Part shown: positions 50,095 through 59,827 of the stretch, piece after piece
Layout of the letters: each line of letters begins with the position of its first letter
Numbering within the stretch: the first letter of the stretch is position 1
From: Candidozyma auris
Lineage: Eukaryota > Ascomycota > Pichiomycetes > Serinales > Metschnikowiaceae
Assembly (NCBI RefSeq): GCF_003013715.1
Contig: NC_072815.1
Location: 496,001 to 560,000 of the forward strand
Reading direction: 5' to 3'
Length of the DNA stretch: 64,000 nt
Notes under the pieces: generated by a model
What the model saw: the letters and a program-made list of their open reading frames with translations, nothing else
What the model was told of the DNA's origin: nothing
Database searches by the model: none
Made by a program: the position numbers and the translations under genes

Positions 50095-53000
50095 TTATTT
50101 TGTTGACTTTGGGTCCACGAATCGGTCGATATACCCTGGTAGCATCAACCCACACGTAAAGTTAAACAAGTGGTGCAACCAGTACGTATGGCGGACCCCG
50201 TAGACCATGCAGTAGAAAATGGTATACATCAGCATCGCCACAATCGTCTTGAAGTAAAGGTCCTTGCCGTCTCCCTTCTTTGGTAATGGAATCCATTCTT
50301 TGTATTGACTTTGGAGCAGCACAAGCGCAAAAATCGGTGCTATTGCAAGGAGATTGTGGTGTGACGAGAAAGGCGTAGCCCAATTGATATTGAAATTGTG
50401 AACAAACACAATCAAAACGGGAATGCTGATAGGTAACACCCAGAGCATCACCATCATTACTCCCATATTGAAATTAAGAGCTGTTCGAGCGTTTCTATTC
50501 GCCATAAGTTTCACAACAGTGACCACTTGTACCGTCAAGGAGATAACATAGGCGAATTGATACGGCAAGTAGAAGGAAACAAGAACCATCAACAATACCA
50601 TCCCCCCTACCTTGCTCTTGCGTACTTTGACATGCTGTGACTCTTTCTCTTCTAGGTTCCTTGATAGAAGTCTTGTAATACGACCGACGTAGACAATTGC
50701 GGAGCCTGCAAGGAGCAAGAGATTGTACCCAAGCCAGTTGATTCCAAGCGCCACAGTAAAAAACAAGGGTCCAAAAAACCAAAGACAGCCCTCTTCCAAA
50801 CCTAAGTATAGGGTATGGAGAGTGTACTCTGGGTGTAAACTCACATGAATCTCATTCTTGCTATGCAATGTGACTGGGTCAATTCTGTTGAGAATGCTCT
50901 GAACAACTCCGTTCTTCACAACTGAAGTGAGCGATCCAAGGACGATGAAAATCATAAGTAGCCACTTGAAGTTGCAAATGCATCCAAGGCCATACATGTG
51001 GTCGGGAAACTTGCCTGTCTCATAATACTTGAGCAGCTGGAACACGAAGATTAATAACGAAACAGCAAGACAGTGGGCTACCACAGCTAGTCTATAACGA
51101 AGGACCAAAAGTTTTAAGCTTCCCCAGAAATCAACAGAAAATATGACCACGACATCTTTTGACGAGTCATCTTTGCTGGAAAACCCCGGCTCGGCCCAAA
51201 GCTCGAGGTTGATACCTTGTTGGGTCCTTGTGTTCTGAAAAGGAGTGTAAGGAGCAACAGCATGCACGCTAAGGTGTGTCGCTTTATCGTTTCTAATATT
51301 AATGTACCATTTACTTTCGTAAGGATCATCTCTCCATTCACGAATAAAGGGTGTGAAGCTGTGCTCTTCTAAATCTAAGTTTTTAAACACAACTTTGTAT
51401 GCTAGGACGCTTGACCAAGCACCTGGAATATAAATATTGAATGACATCAGGCGATCTTTTGGTAAGGTTTTCTTGACATCCTTTAAAAGTAACCCGCTTA
51501 GGTCAGACTCCATCGTTGCATTTGTATTGTTGGCAGATGTGAGCTGGGCAATAGCGAAATGAGATTCAGGTGCCTTGAAAGGTTCATGCATGACTATCAT
51601 GTCGTACTTGCCAAGAACTTGAGGCTCTAATTTGAGAGCGTAAAATGGGTTCTTCTCGCCATCAAACGAGGAATCCATAATTCTCTCCACATCTTTGCTC
51701 AGTCGCGGAACCTGGCGAATGTAAGAATACAAGTCGAGGCAACGATGTTCAGCAGATATGTTGAATCGTTCTCCTTCCCTACCTTCATTTGCATTTCGGC
51801 AAAGAAGCAAGCTGGACGTCTCGGTTTCAGCGGTAGCTGACTCCTCCCAAGTAGTAAGGCGATGCAGCGAAAGAAAGTAAAATGTAGCATCAGGCTCAAG
51901 TTTGAAAATATTCTTCCTGAGACTGTGTTCGTTTTGGTTATCTAACCTAACAACTAGGTTCGGACCATGCATGTCCACATCGGATGCAGCTAAAGTCAAT
52001 TGTACAAAGTCGCCCGACTCACCGATGTCTTGCTCCGTGTATTTCTCGAAGCCAGTCATGAATATATCGCGCAGAATCCGCATTCTCTTCTCCAAAGGTA
52101 CTGTTCTGTGTGGCGACGTGATGTCAGCAATGCTCAATAGCCATCTTGCGATCAGTCGTCTGAGCTGCCTACACCAAACTATAGCCAAATGATCTGAAGG
52201 AGTCCACACATCAGGTATACCGGTAGTGAACACGGTGAATCCATTGCTTGGCGGTACAAGGTAGCCAAGAGTTGTGTAGTCTGCGGGTAAAATGGTATCT
52301 AGAAGACCACCAGTAATGGAGATCACAGAGACGTTGTGAAGACGTTGCTGGGCCAAAGATGGCACCGGTAAGGTCAGCTGCAGGTGGAAGCCATCATACC
52401 AGAACTGGTCAATCTTTGAATAAACTCGTAGAAGATCACCATCAAATGTAAGTGGAGGCGCTGAGTGAGGTGAAGAAAGCGTGAGAATAGTGTTCACAGA
52501 TCCGGGCACGTAATTAGGCAAAGTCAACATGAGTCTGGCTACAATACCGCCCATTGAATGGCCAATCAAGATCAACGAGGTTGGAGGCGTTTCGTGCTTA
52601 GCATAAAGCAGCAAAATAAACGCCACAGCATCGTTGAGAAATTCAGCTTGATCTAGGATCGTGCGTCCATGAAAGGCCAGGTAGTCCTCGTTGAAATCAG
52701 CAGCAAAAAAATCGTAGTTTTTTTGTTTGTCGTTATCAACAACATTAATGTTCTCATCAAAAAATAATATCGACGTCTCAGCGGCGATCAGCCGGACTTG
52801 CCGGTAGGAACCAGCGTTGCCAGGAATGAACAAGATGGGGATCCCGTCGAGTGCCTCGAAACCTTCTCCTTCCTTCTCTGGAATCAGGTCCTTTCCCTGC
52901 TCTCTATACAACCACAACGAGTACTTCGAAGCGAATTTGGTATGCTGTTCATCGAAAGAGCGTATTCGAGCATACGATGGGTACATGGACACGGTTCGAC

Positions 53001-53112
53001 ACTCTGGGGCGTCTGCACCCTCGTATTTTGCAAACATGTACGACGAAGCAATCAAGTAGAGTATGAGAAGGCCCATCAGGGCCCATAGAAACACGACTCG
53101 TCGGGTGTCCAT
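50095..53112 (-). CDS. BST1: Bst1, GPI inositol deacylase (PGAP1 family)
   Basis: Bst1 removes the inositol-linked acyl chain from newly made GPI anchors in the ER, which allows efficient export and quality control of GPI proteins. The 1005-aa protein has an N-terminal membrane anchor (about residues 7-28). A lumenal lipase domain follows with IPILFIPGNAGSYRQVR and the nucleophile elbow LIGHSMGGIVARL (Ser186). A long lumenal middle leads to several membrane helices in the C-terminal third (from about 675). Length fits the family (S. cerevisiae 1029 aa). A GGCTGCGAAA element lies at 53381-53390, about 270 bp upstream. Confidence 0.94.
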   Translation of the reverse strand: MDTRRVVFLWALMGLLILYLIASSYMFAKYEGADAPECRTVSMYPSYARIRSFDEQHTKFASKYSLWLYREQGKDLIPEKEGEGFEALDGIPILFIPGNAGSYRQVRLIAAETSILFFDENINVVDNDKQKNYDFFAADFNEDYLAFHGRTILDQAEFLNDAVAFILLLYAKHETPPTSLILIGHSMGGIVARLMLTLPNYVPGSVNTILTLSSPHSAPPLTFDGDLLRVYSKIDQFWYDGFHLQLTLPVPSLAQQRLHNVSVISITGGLLDTILPADYTTLGYLVPPSNGFTVFTTGIPDVWTPSDHLAIVWCRQLRRLIARWLLSIADITSPHRTVPLEKRMRILRDIFMTGFEKYTEQDIGESGDFVQLTLAASDVDMHGPNLVVRLDNQNEHSLRKNIFKLEPDATFYFLSLHRLTTWEESATAETETSSLLLCRNANEGREGERFNISAEHRCLDLYSYIRQVPRLSKDVERIMDSSFDGEKNPFYALKLEPQVLGKYDMIVMHEPFKAPESHFAIAQLTSANNTNATMESDLSGLLLKDVKKTLPKDRLMSFNIYIPGAWSSVLAYKVVFKNLDLEEHSFTPFIREWRDDPYESKWYINIRNDKATHLSVHAVAPYTPFQNTRTQQGINLELWAEPGFSSKDDSSKDVVVIFSVDFWGSLKLLVLRYRLAVVAHCLAVSLLIFVFQLLKYYETGKFPDHMYGLGCICNFKWLLMIFIVLGSLTSVVKNGVVQSILNRIDPVTLHSKNEIHVSLHPEYTLHTLYLGLEEGCLWFFGPLFFTVALGINWLGYNLLLLAGSAIVYVGRITRLLSRNLEEKESQHVKVRKSKVGGMVLLMVLVSFYLPYQFAYVISLTVQVVTVVKLMANRNARTALNFNMGVMMVMLWVLPISIPVLIVFVHNFNINWATPFSSHHNLLAIAPIFALVLLQSQYKEWIPLPKKGDGKDLYFKTIVAMLMYTIFYCMVYGVRHTYWLHHLFNFTCGLMLPGYIDRFVDPKSTK

Positions 53113-54178
53113 GTACTAAAGAAACTGGGAGGGGCCGATTGCACTGGGTAGGTTAAAGAGAAGGTTGATGTTTTCGCGCTGTGAGAGAAGCTCGCTACTA
53201 CAGGATGCAGCGATAAAGATTGGAGAGCAGTAGAAATATGAAATTCAGGAGAAGCGCAAGGGATTGGAAGTGAAGTGTTGTTAGGGTGTTGTGAAGCGTT
53301 GAGGAGATTCTATTAATTTCGAGAATTGAATGGTTGGGTTGGCAAGTGACTGATAGGGAGATGGAAGGGAGGCATAAAATGGCTGCGAAAAGACTACAGT
53401 GTGACACTATGGTGTGGGAGGCAGATCCCGGGCAATCAGCACAGAAAGTAGACGACCAAGAAAGAGCTCTAGTGATATTTTGGGTGATGTCACAAATCCT
53501 GAGTAGCTTGGTTTTCTCCTTGGAAGCCTTCTTTACTGAATCATATGCTGGCAGGAAAAAATAGGAGTGCTAACGGCTACATCTGGCCGGTGTGCCCGAT
53601 TGAATATGAAGGCAAGGTTAGGTCCTAAATAATGGGCTAAATTTGTCAATTGTGCAAGTTGGTGACAGAATTCAGAAGTACAAATCCGTTTCTGTTATCT
53701 GCCAAAATCACAAGGTGATAGGCAGATAGAACGAGCAGGCACACTGTACTACCACAGTCACACAAACAATTCACGAAATGCCACCAAGGCAGTTTGATGC
53801 TTGATATTGACTTTACAGACTCCTGCATCCCCCTCCTATGATTTTTCAGCTACTACTCATTCCTCAGCCGTATATGTGAGATCCCCGATAGCTTCGACAC
53901 TTAAAAGTACAGTGTGCAACATCATGAGAGTGAGATTCTCATAGGTGCATCCCGAACTCTCACCTGCTCAATAGCTCAACTCACGAAGAGGAAAAAAAAA
54001 TCAAAGAGAATTTAATCTAACTTTTGATGAGGAAAAGGACGATTGGAATCACTGGGGTAAGACATCTGGTCTGCATACTGCCCACACGAACGGTACTCTG
54101 CATATCCCCAGATTATGACATCACAAGCAATCCAATCTCGACAAACATATCTTACACACCAACACCCACAACAACAAA
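53113..54178. other. Divergent promoter region, BST1 and the unknown acidic gene
   Basis: No gene is supported. One GGCTGCGAAA element is at 53381-53390, and an A run precedes 54001. A 76-codon frame at 53334-53564 overlaps the element and shows no domain. Confidence 0.5.
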
Positions 54179-54622
54179 ATGGACAGAATAGAGTTGGTTA
54201 CGCAGCCGTCTAGCGAAAAGCTTACTGAAGAGCAAGTCAAGCAAAACACTCTTCACAAGCTTCAGCATTTGGTGCAAGAGACCAAGGAGGACGAAAAGGG
54301 AAAGGAGGGGGAAAAGCAGACAAAGCTGCCATCTCCCGAGGTCGACGCTGACGGATTTGAGATACCTCCGGGAAAGATTCCGCTTGATGGCAACTTTTCC
54401 ACAAGCGAAGTAAAAGAAATGATAGAATTGGCGCAGGAAGGTGGTATTTTGGATAGCGATTTGGATGTGAAGGTCGTTGAGAAGAGCGCTTTGGGGAACA
54501 AGGTTGTGGTTTCAGAAAAGGAGGAGGAAGACGAGAGGAAGAAGAAGCAGCACGATGGAGAAACAGAGGAGAAGGATGAAAACCAGGGGAATGGAGAAAT
54601 CGAGGAAGAAAAAGAAGAGTAA
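54179..54622 (+). CDS. Unrecognised small acidic protein, 147 aa
   Basis: I do not recognise a family. The ORF has a good ATG context with A-rich leader (CAACAACAAAATGG). It encodes a hydrophilic protein with no membrane segment or Cys. Residues 1-50 look helical and charged, with a Lys/Glu-rich linker. A more ordered central block (about 57-110, containing DADGFEIPPGKIPLDG and VKEMIELAQEGGILDSDLDV) is the part most likely to be conserved. The last 35 residues are almost only Glu, Lys, Asp and Gln. It is flanked by BST1 and a convergent SUR7-family gene (188 bp between stops). Codon bias and composition suggest a real gene. Confidence 0.65.
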   Translation: MDRIELVTQPSSEKLTEEQVKQNTLHKLQHLVQETKEDEKGKEGEKQTKLPSPEVDADGFEIPPGKIPLDGNFSTSEVKEMIELAQEGGILDSDLDVKVVEKSALGNKVVVSEKEEEDERKKKQHDGETEEKDENQGNGEIEEEKEE

Positions 54623-54810
54623 CTGCGCCTCGGACCGATACCCTCATTTATTACTATTAGTATATTTATTAGCTAAAGCTGTTGACTTACAGTATTAAGA
54701 ACTTCCTAGAATTAAATTTGTATTATGCGCCTCACTGGGGCCTTAGAAATGTTTCATAGTATAACAACACCATATTCGAAATACGCTATCATCTGGAAGC
54801 CACACTACTC

Positions 54811-55506
54811 TTAGTCCAGAAACTCTTTGTAGTCCAGCTCGCTATCATAGTGCTTCTTCTTACTTCCCCCAAATATCTCATGGAACCCATTCACACCAAC
54901 CTTGATCATCCACACCCACGAGATGAAGAGCGTCGCCACGCTCAACCACATGCAAACGAACATGGGCGTCCCCAACTGCGCCAGAAAGCCTGCTTTCTTA
55001 AACGCATTGACTCCCTTCACATGAGCAGCCGTTTGCAAGGAAGCTGCTATCACGTCGAACAAAAGAGAGCCACCAATGACAAACGACGCAAAGAAACCTG
55101 TAAGAAAACCGTGCCATGCACAGCACGAGATGGTCACAGGCAAAAGCGACAAGATCGACAACAACAACGCTAGTAAGAAGGCAGCATAAGCAATTCGAGA
55201 CAAGTAGTAGTACGTCTTTTGGTTTTTGTCGAATTCCTCTGGCACAAAGCCCGCACCCAAGTTCTTCACCGGGTCATAAGGGTAAGCGGGTTCTTTCTTC
55301 GTACACTGAACCTGGCCATTACCCAAGGGCGTACACATGGCGTACATGGTCCAATGCCTCTCGTATTTTACAGTGGCTTTAGAAAAGTAGAACTTGTTGA
55401 GGAAGGTCAGGGAGTCTTGAACACCGCTAAGATTGATGAAGAAAAGCATGAGCGTCGACCCGGCAATAAGCACAAGAGGGACGATGGTGGCGAATCGATG
55501 GAGCAT
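54811..55506 (-). CDS. SUR7/PalI-family tetraspan membrane protein
   Basis: SUR7-family proteins are four-helix plasma-membrane proteins. Sur7 and Fmp45 sit in eisosomes; Rim9/PalI takes part in pH sensing. The 231-aa protein has four hydrophobic segments (about residues 8-28, 104-125, 130-152 and 180-202). The family signature in the first external loop is present: W-x-x-Y-x-x-C followed by a second Cys and AYPYDP. A lysine-containing cytoplasmic tail ends the protein. Which paralogue it is cannot be said. A GGCTGCGAAA element lies about 105 bp upstream (55609-55618), together with a TTATTTATA stretch. Confidence 0.8.
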   Translation of the reverse strand: MLHRFATIVPLVLIAGSTLMLFFINLSGVQDSLTFLNKFYFSKATVKYERHWTMYAMCTPLGNGQVQCTKKEPAYPYDPVKNLGAGFVPEEFDKNQKTYYYLSRIAYAAFLLALLLSILSLLPVTISCCAWHGFLTGFFASFVIGGSLLFDVIAASLQTAAHVKGVNAFKKAGFLAQLGTPMFVCMWLSVATLFISWVWMIKVGVNGFHEIFGGSKKKHYDSELDYKEFLD

Positions 55507-56487
55507 GTTCGTAGTGATAAGAGGAGGGAGAAGGAAAAATCAAAGAAGTTACGGGGAATTCCACTCTTATTTATACTTGGGCGATGCCAGCTCTGACTAT
55601 GATGGAATGGCTGCGAAAAGTGGATGAGGCTGATTTTGCGAATGAGCAAATTTCTGGTGCATCCAAATAAGAAACCCCCAATGTTATGGATACCAATCAA
55701 AAGCTAGAAGCTTCAGCAATCTGAAAATGTAGCTCAAATTGCTACACCACCTCGTAATTCTACATTGAAGGTTACACTCGTGTTTTTCGCTATCTCCACA
55801 GTTCTTTTGACGGACCTGCGCACACTGCTTGGGCTGCTGGATCGCCTTCCTGATTTGGCACAAACGGCTTGTAGTTGCGGATCAGAGTGAAGGGGAATGT
55901 TTGGATACTCAGCACGTGGAAAAAGTAGGGGGATCTTGCCGAATCACGGGAATGACCTCTTTGGAGAGATCAGCAAGAAGATATTTATAGTTGGTTTTGT
56001 GAAATCGTAACGGTGGACTTTCTGTATGGAGCCTCTGATTTCGCAACCAGCATATTTCCCAAATCCCCTGAACAAAGGAGATTGGAGTCACACAGACGGC
56101 AGAAGTCTAAGTTTACACTAACAGTTTGGTGCTCTTTTTTTTTTATTTTTTTTTTTCTTTTGGAGTCATCTCTGAAATGCAATTTTATTTTTGATATGTG
56201 GGCTTGACTTCCACCTCTGTTCATTCTACAGTATACAGACACATTGACCATAGCCACATTTTTCAGTATTAATACCATTTCAAAGACCCTATAAGGTACA
56301 GCTGAAGCCCCTTTTTTTTCTAATTATCTCAAACTCATACAATTCATGCCCACAGGGGGTGGACCTTATCTAGACATACTGCACACACACCGCATGGGGC
56401 CAGCGCTATAGCATCGTTACTCGATCCATTACCACACATTGTTTATCTACACGACACATTCATCATTCGCCTATCTCTATTGTCAAT
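55507..56487. other. Divergent promoter region, SUR7-family gene and MRP8-like gene
   Basis: No gene is seen. It contains recurrent elements at 55609-55618 and, on the minus strand, 56039-56048 (TTTCGCAACC). A CACGTG lies at 55913-55918 and long T runs at 56138-56158. Confidence 0.5.
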
Positions 56488-57114
56488 ATGTCAATTGAAG
56501 AACTAAACAAAAGAGTTGATGAGCTCACAGACCTCGTGAAGAGGCAGAGTGAAGTTATCGCCAAGACAGGGAAACAGATGATGGAATACCAGGTGAAAGA
56601 CGTGAAGGCGAGAATGGCGTCTTTGAATTCGGAGCAGCCTAAGATCGATACAGACGAGTTCGCAACGAATGACGATTTGGTACAATTGGTGACTGAGCTA
56701 CAGGGACAATTGGATTACTTAGAGGACCGGAACGTCAAGAGAGTGTACAACTCCCACATTGCTACGGACGCGGATTCGTCTACACCGATTGCTCCTTTAA
56801 CGAACAAGGACGGAGAACACCCACCAGATTTTTACCCAAAGACTCTTGGAGAATTGAGGGATATTGATGCTGCGTCGCTTTTGCAATTGTGTGAATTCTT
56901 TGAGTTGATAGTGGAAAATAATAATCCTGAGGACATTGCCGAGCTCATGAAGCTGGAAAAACTCAGCAAAGAGGAATTGGACAGATTGATCAATCCCAAG
57001 CCTAAAACGCTTGAAGAGAAGTTGAAGGGGTTGAAGAAGGAGGACGAGGTGGAGTTGTTTGACGAGCTTGCACGTTTCCTTGGTGTGCGCATCAGAAGAG
57101 GCAATGGCTGGTAG
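56488..57114 (+). CDS. MRP8: MRP8-like coiled-coil protein
   Basis: The 208-aa protein resembles yeast Mrp8 (YKL142W, 219 aa), a cytoplasmic protein of unclear function once thought to be a mitochondrial ribosomal protein. Visible features are an N-terminal coiled coil (residues 1-45, MSIEELNKRVDELTDLVKRQ) and a conserved DEFATNDDLVQLVTELQGQLDYLEDR block. A central FYPKTLGELRDID is followed by a charged helical C terminus ending in LGVRIRRGNGW. No signal or membrane segment is seen. The family call rests on pattern and order from memory, so it is less certain than the neighbours. Confidence 0.65.
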   Translation: MSIEELNKRVDELTDLVKRQSEVIAKTGKQMMEYQVKDVKARMASLNSEQPKIDTDEFATNDDLVQLVTELQGQLDYLEDRNVKRVYNSHIATDADSSTPIAPLTNKDGEHPPDFYPKTLGELRDIDAASLLQLCEFFELIVENNNPEDIAELMKLEKLSKEELDRLINPKPKTLEEKLKGLKKEDEVELFDELARFLGVRIRRGNGW

Positions 57115-57510
57115 GTCTAAAGGTTGTTCATAGGAGCGAGAGAAGGAAAAAGTAACATTGTGCTTTTGCCCTAAAAAACGGTGATTTTCAAGTATTGTTC
57201 TCTATGGACACTATTCACGGTCATCAGCTCAGAGTTATGCTGAAGTGAGCAGGCCCACAGAACCGACCTGTATTCACTAAAATGTAAATGAGGAAGTCTC
57301 TGGTTTGTTAAGAAGCCACTCTTCTTGGTGAAGTCAAGAAATGGATGGAGTCTATGCGTCACGTGTAATACTTCATTTGGGAGGGCTCCCGCCCTTGAAG
57401 GTGATGGAGCCTACTACCTGCAGGCCGAGCTCTAGGAAAAAATCTTCTCACCTCCACCCAGTGAAAAATACTTTTGAAGGTTTTTAACCAGTTATCGCCA
57501 ATCACTAACA
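57115..57510. promoter_or_regulatory. RPL2 promoter with a CACGTG site
   Basis: A TCACGTG site at 57359-57365 lies about 150 bp before the RPL2 ATG. In CTG-clade yeasts Cbf1-type sites are associated with ribosomal protein genes. The rest is MRP8-like 3' end and leader DNA. Confidence 0.5.
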
Positions 57511-58385
57511 ATGGGTATGTGACTATCGTCGTTGGGAATAACCAAACTATTGATTTTGCAGACTGAAATGCTTGCCAACATTATGCTCCCCTTTATAATG
57601 AATTGCTGTACTAACATATTTCAGGTAGAGTTATTCGTAACCAGAGAAAGGGTGCTGGCTCCGTCTTCACCGCTCACACCAGATTGAGAAAGGGTGCTGC
57701 CAAGTTGAGAACCTTGGACTACGCCGAACGTCACGGTTACATTCGTGGTGTTGTTAAGCAGATCATCCACGACTCTGGTAGAGGTGCTCCTTTGGCCAAA
57801 GTTGTCTTCAGAGACCCATACAGATACAAGTTGAGAGAGGAGACTTTCATCGCTAACGAGGGTCTTTACACTGGTCAGTTCGTCTACGCTGGTAAGAAGG
57901 CTTCCTTGAACGTTGGTAACATTTTGCCTTTGGGTGCTTGTCCTGAGGGTACCATCGTCTCCAACGTCGAAGAGAAGGTTGGTGACAGAGGTGCTTTGGG
58001 TAGAACCTCTGGTAACTACGTCATCATCATTGGTCACAACCACGATGAGGGTAAGACCAGAGTCAAGTTGCCATCTGGTGCCAAGAAGATCATCAACTCT
58101 GACGCCAGAGGTGTCATTGGTGTTGTTGCCGGTGGTGGTAGAATTGACAAGCCATTGTTGAAGGCTGGTAGAGCTTACCACAAGTACAAGGCCAAGAGAA
58201 ACTCGTGGCCAAAGACCAGAGGTGTGGCAATGAACCCAGTTGATCACCCTCACGGTGGTGGTAACCACCAGCACATTGGTAAGGCTTCTACCATTTCCAG
58301 AGGTGCCGTCCCAGGTCAGAAGGCTGGTTTGATTGCTGCCAGAAGAACTGGTTTGTTGAGAGGTACCCAGAAGACTCAGGACTAA
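57511..58385 (+). CDS. RPL2: Ribosomal protein uL2 (Rpl2), one intron
   Basis: uL2 sits near the peptidyl-transferase centre of the 60S subunit. The CDS joins 57511-57514 (ATGG) to 57625-58385, giving 254 aa, the same as S. cerevisiae Rpl2. The junction creates [16 protein letters not shown]. The conserved C-terminal segment [17 protein letters not shown] carries the functionally essential His. Codon use is extreme and no CTG occurs in frame, as expected for a highly expressed gene in a CUG-Ser yeast. An upstream CACGTG fits ribosomal-protein regulation. The stop is 115 bp from the stop of the convergent RRM gene. Confidence 0.97.
57515..57624 (+). other. RPL2: RPL2 intron (110 nt)
   Basis: GTATGT starts the intron, TACTAAC is at 57609-57615 and CAG ends it 10 nt after the branch adenosine. 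It lies directly after the fourth coding base, the common place for ribosomal-protein introns. Confidence 0.95.
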
Positions 58386-58500
58386 GTGTGTTGCTCACTC
58401 TGATGTATAGTAATGAAGCACAAAACATAATCGAACAAACATTGATACATAAATCTACATGTAGAAGCAATGCTCAGAAAAATCAAGTAACCCCGAAAAA

Positions 58501-59827
58501 TCATGCTGCCCCAGCACATGCTGTCTCGGTAGGGGTTTCCGTAAGTGTGGCTGGCACCACTTCCTCTGCATCTCTAGCAACCGTGGCACCATCAGCTTGA
58601 TTAGCTGGAGAATACGTAGCTTCAGGCTCATTATCTACAACAGTTGGTTGGACTGCGTTAGTAGCTTGCTCGGCGGTAGCGTTGGTCTGAGCTGCATCAC
58701 CGTCGTCGCTTTCATCACTGAGAATGGGAGAGCCAGCTCCCACCTTGTTTGCAAATGCAGCTTCCACTCTTATGGGACAGCCGTTAAATACTTTACCGTG
58801 ATACTCTTTGACGGCTTGTTCCAAAGTGGCGCCTTCCTGAAAGTCAAAAGTGACAAAAGCGTTGGTCGATTTGGACCATCCAAAACGCTTACGATTGTAA
58901 ACCTTAATCTTGACAGGGTTGAATTTTTGAAAGAAGGCGTGGAGTACATTTCGCTTGACATACCCTCTCAAATCACGGACAAATATTGTATCAGTTGAGA
59001 GAATAGGCTTTCTTTCGGCGTCAACAATGCGCTTCTTGTCCTTGTGAATAGGATCGTCACTGACAGCAGCGCCATCCCTTGCAGACAGCTTGCCTTTCTT
59101 ATGGCGAGGAGGTACCGGTGGTTTGTCCGAGGCTTCTTTTGATGTTGGAGACAATTGTGGGTGTGCCGTCTTTTCAACCTCGGCGCCATCACCGCCATCA
59201 CAGCCATCACCGCCATCACAGCCATCACCACCATCACCGCCAACATCATCCACCGTCGACGTGATGGCTTTAGCAGCCTCTGCCTTTGCCTTCAACCCAT
59301 TGAAAATTTTCAAGCTGCTAGAAAAGCCAGGGTTGTGTGGCTTCTTCATCTTGGGCACGTCTTCCAACGGAGGCGAGACGCTATCGGCACCTGCGTCAGC
59401 ACTTACCTCCTTATTCTGCGACACGGGCTGCTCCTCATTCTCCTTGCCAAATGCGTTCTCTTTGAACCTTCCAAAATCCTTGAAGGCTCTGTTTCTTGAA
59501 GCAGGCGTATGAGGAACGTGGTGGCGGACATGCAACTTTCTCAACTTGAACTCCGAACCGTTCAACGCGTCAACAGCCCCTCGGGCATCATCCAACGTAT
59601 CGAAGAACCCGTAGCCCATTCCCAATGGCTTACTCTTAGAGCTTCTCAATGGGTAAGGCATCAAAGGTATCAAGACCTCCTTGCTGGAGGTGTTAGTATC
59701 AGAGGCGAAATTAACAAAGCCTACAAGGGGGGTCATTCACTAACCTGTTGTACGGAGCGAGAAGGGCAAGCAACTCCTCCTCGGTCAGGTGGTAATTAAG
59801 ATTTAGAATTTGAACTCTGTGAGTCAT
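58501..59827 (-). CDS. Two-RRM RNA-binding protein (one 61-nt intron)
   Basis: The CDS joins exon 1 (59745-59827, 83 nt) to exon 2 (58501-59683), giving 421 aa. Exon 1 encodes MTHRVQILNLNYHLTEEELL, supplying beta1 (RNP2, VQILNL) of RRM1. Exon 2 continues with KEVLIPLMPYPL and RNP1 GMGYGFF. The frame without splicing loses RNP2, which supports the intron. RRM2 (about residues 255-345) has TIFVRDLRGYVKR and AFVTFDF. Between them is a low-complexity linker with Gly-Gly-Asp/Gly-Cys-Asp repeats. The C terminus is Ala/Thr/Glu-rich. The layout resembles yeast Rnp1 and Sbp1, but I cannot assign an orthologue. A TTTGCAGCC copy of the recurrent element lies about 90 bp upstream (59919-59927). Confidence 0.8.
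59185..59238. repeat. 9-bp coding tandem repeat, six units
   Basis: GCCATCACC and GCCATCACA alternate head to tail inside the RRM gene, encoding Gly-Gly-Asp and Gly-Cys-Asp on the minus strand. Unit length is a multiple of three, so copy-number changes keep the frame. Confidence 0.9.
59684..59744 (-). other. Intron of the two-RRM gene (61 nt)
   Basis: On the minus strand it starts GTTAGT, has TACTAAC, and ends CCAG 9 nt after the branch adenosine. The exon junction forms an AGC serine codon and restores RRM1. Confidence 0.85.
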
